DNA of 6,537 nucleotides from DAOUAJ01 sp034433615 (GTDB taxonomy: Bacteria; Chloroflexota; Anaerolineae; DUEN01), in assembly GCA_034433615.1 (NCBI GenBank), contig DAOUAJ010000029.1, forward strand, positions 1 to 6,537, read 5' to 3'. Shown here one piece after another: positions 5,182 through 6,537 of this stretch (position 1 is its first letter; every line of letters starts with the position of its first letter). Under the pieces are notes generated by a model. It ran no database searches and was not told the origin of the DNA. It worked only from the letters and a program-made list of their open reading frames with translations. A program made the position numbers and the translations under genes.

Positions 5182-6537
5182 ATGGGTAAGATTATTGGCA
5201 TTGATCTCGGTACGACGAATTCTGTGGTCGCTGTGATGGAGGGGGGCGAGCCTGTAGTCATTTCTAGCTCGGAAGGTGGACGCCTGGTGCCGTCGGTGGT
5301 GGCCATCAACCCCAAATCGGGCGAGCGGATGGTGGGCCAGATTGCCCGTCGCCAGGCCATCACCAACCCGGACAACACGATCTTCTCTGTCAAACGGTTG
5401 ATGGGGCGCAAGTTCACCGATCCTGAGGTGCAAAAAGCGCGTAAAGTGCTCCCTTACAAGATCATCGAGCACGTCAACGGCGATGCCTGGGTGGTGATGG
5501 GAGGCAAAGAGTACGCCCCGCCCGAGATCTCAGCGATGATCCTGCAGAAGCTCAAGGCCGACGCCGAGGCTTACCTGGGCGAGCCAGTGACCCAGGCGGT
5601 GATCACCGTCCCGGCCTATTTCAATGACTCGCAGCGACAGGCCACTAAGGATGCCGGACGCATTGCCGGGCTGGATGTGCTCCGTATCATCAATGAGCCG
5701 ACCGCCTCGGCCCTGGCCTACGGGTTGGATCGCAAGAAGGATGAGCGCATCGCTGTCTATGACCTGGGCGGCGGCACCTTCGACATTTCCATCCTCGATG
5801 TCGGCGACGGTGTGTTCGAGGTGCGTGCCACCAACGGTGATACCTTCCTGGGCGGCGATGACTTTGATCAGCGCATCATCAACTGGATTTGTGAAGAGTT
5901 CCGGCGCGAGCAGGGGGTTGACCTGCGGCAGGATCGCATGGCGCTGCAGCGGCTAAAAGAGGCTGCGGAAAAGGCCAAAATCGAGCTATCTACAGTGCTC
6001 CAGACGGAGATCAACCTGCCGTTTATCACCGCCGATGCTTCTGGCCCCAAGCATCTCACCATGACCCTGACCCGGGCCAAGCTGGAGCAGCTTACCGCCG
6101 ATCTGGTGGAGCGCACCATTGGTCCTTGCCGCCAAGCGCTGGCCGACGCCAAGCTGCATCCTGAGGATATTGATGAGGTGATCCTGGTAGGTGGCATGAC
6201 CCGCATGCCGGCTGTGCAGGAGGCGGTACGCCACTTCTTCGGCAAGGAACCGCACAAGGGGGTCAACCCCGATGAGGTGGTGGCCATCGGCGCAGCCATC
6301 CAAGCGGGTGTGCTGGGGGGTGCCGTGAAGGATGTCCTCCTGCTTGACGTGACACCTCTGACCCTGGCGATCGAGACGTTGGGCGGTGTGGCCACCCCCA
6401 TGATCGAGCGCAACACCACCATCCCCACCCGGAAGACCCAGGTCTTCTCGACAGCCGCTGATGGTCAGACTCAGGTGGAGATCGTGGTGGTGCAGGGTGA
6501 ACGACCGATGGCTCGCGATAACAAGATCTTGTTATCG
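5182..6537 (+). CDS. dnaK: Molecular chaperone DnaK (Hsp70), C-terminus beyond window
   Basis: DnaK is the cytosolic ATP-driven Hsp70 that binds exposed hydrophobic segments of unfolded proteins, working with DnaJ and GrpE. The first 452 residues are present, open to the window edge, of a usual 610-640. The nucleotide-binding domain shows the phosphate-1 loop GIDLGTTNS (6-14), catalytic K71 in SVKRLMG, the INEPTASALAYGLD signature, phosphate-2 loop DLGGGTFD (194-201, with T199 at the autophosphorylated position known in E. coli), and VILVGGMTRMP (333-343). The interdomain linker DVLLLDVTPL is at 384-393; the start of the substrate-binding beta domain follows and is cut. The FTDPEVQ-to-GDAW stretch after K71 corresponds to the insert found in diderm DnaKs and absent from Bacillus. 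After the linker, LTLAIETLGG has Ala where most homologues have Gly. The start is firm: GGAGG lies 4 nt before the ATG. Confidence 0.98.
   Translation, partial: MGKIIGIDLGTTNSVVAVMEGGEPVVISSSEGGRLVPSVVAINPKSGERMVGQIARRQAITNPDNTIFSVKRLMGRKFTDPEVQKARKVLPYKIIEHVNGDAWVVMGGKEYAPPEISAMILQKLKADAEAYLGEPVTQAVITVPAYFNDSQRQATKDAGRIAGLDVLRIINEPTASALAYGLDRKKDERIAVYDLGGGTFDISILDVGDGVFEVRATNGDTFLGGDDFDQRIINWICEEFRREQGVDLRQDRMALQRLKEAAEKAKIELSTVLQTEINLPFITADASGPKHLTMTLTRAKLEQLTADLVERTIGPCRQALADAKLHPEDIDEVILVGGMTRMPAVQEAVRHFFGKEPHKGVNPDEVVAIGAAIQAGVLGGAVKDVLLLDVTPLTLAIETLGGVATPMIERNTTIPTRKTQVFSTAADGQTQVEIVVVQGERPMARDNKILLS

Noticed and set aside
5868..6428. Minus-strand 186-codon open frame opposite dnaK.
   Set aside because: Antisense to a highly conserved gene, composed of Ser/Arg-rich sequence with no recognisable motif; a codon-bias artefact.

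Overview
The window looks like chromosomal DNA of a moderately GC-rich bacterium, probably a member of the Chloroflexota. The reasons are indirect: the gene order hrcA-grpE-dnaK under a CIRCE operator, a DnaK carrying the N-terminal insert typical of diderms and Chloroflexota, and short palindromic repeats between operon genes. The lineage is an inference; no rRNA or other decisive marker is present.

Layout. Positions 1-101 (minus strand) hold the first 33 codons of a protein that runs off the left edge, possibly an insertion-sequence transposase. About 210 noncoding bases follow, with one strong hairpin. A THEP1-type nucleoside-triphosphatase (315-902, plus) then runs tail to tail into an AEC-family membrane transporter (865-1788, minus), and the two coding ends overlap by 38 bp. 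A 180-bp divergent intergenic region carries a good sigma-70-type promoter to the right, a weaker one to the left, and a repeated TCGCGAG motif around the rightward -35 box. The rightward gene (1969-3252) encodes an amidohydrolase-superfamily protein resembling uronate isomerase.

The right half is the main heat-shock chaperone operon. A near-perfect promoter overlaps the stop codon of the amidohydrolase gene and is followed at once by a perfect CIRCE inverted repeat. Then come hrcA (the repressor that binds CIRCE), grpE (nucleotide exchange factor) and dnaK (Hsp70, cut by the right edge after 452 codons). HrcA should repress its own operon when chaperones are in excess and release it under heat stress; GrpE recycles DnaK by driving ADP release. 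No dnaJ is visible, but it could lie beyond the edge.

The least expected feature is in the two gaps of this operon. Each is 85-88 nt long and carries a different repeat-derived hairpin starting exactly 7 nt after the upstream stop codon: a fully paired 20-bp stem after hrcA and a heptamer-repeat hairpin after grpE. Neither is followed by a T-run, so they look like inserted REP-like elements or mRNA processing or stability elements rather than terminators. I see no CRISPR array, tRNA, rRNA or clearly novel multi-gene system.
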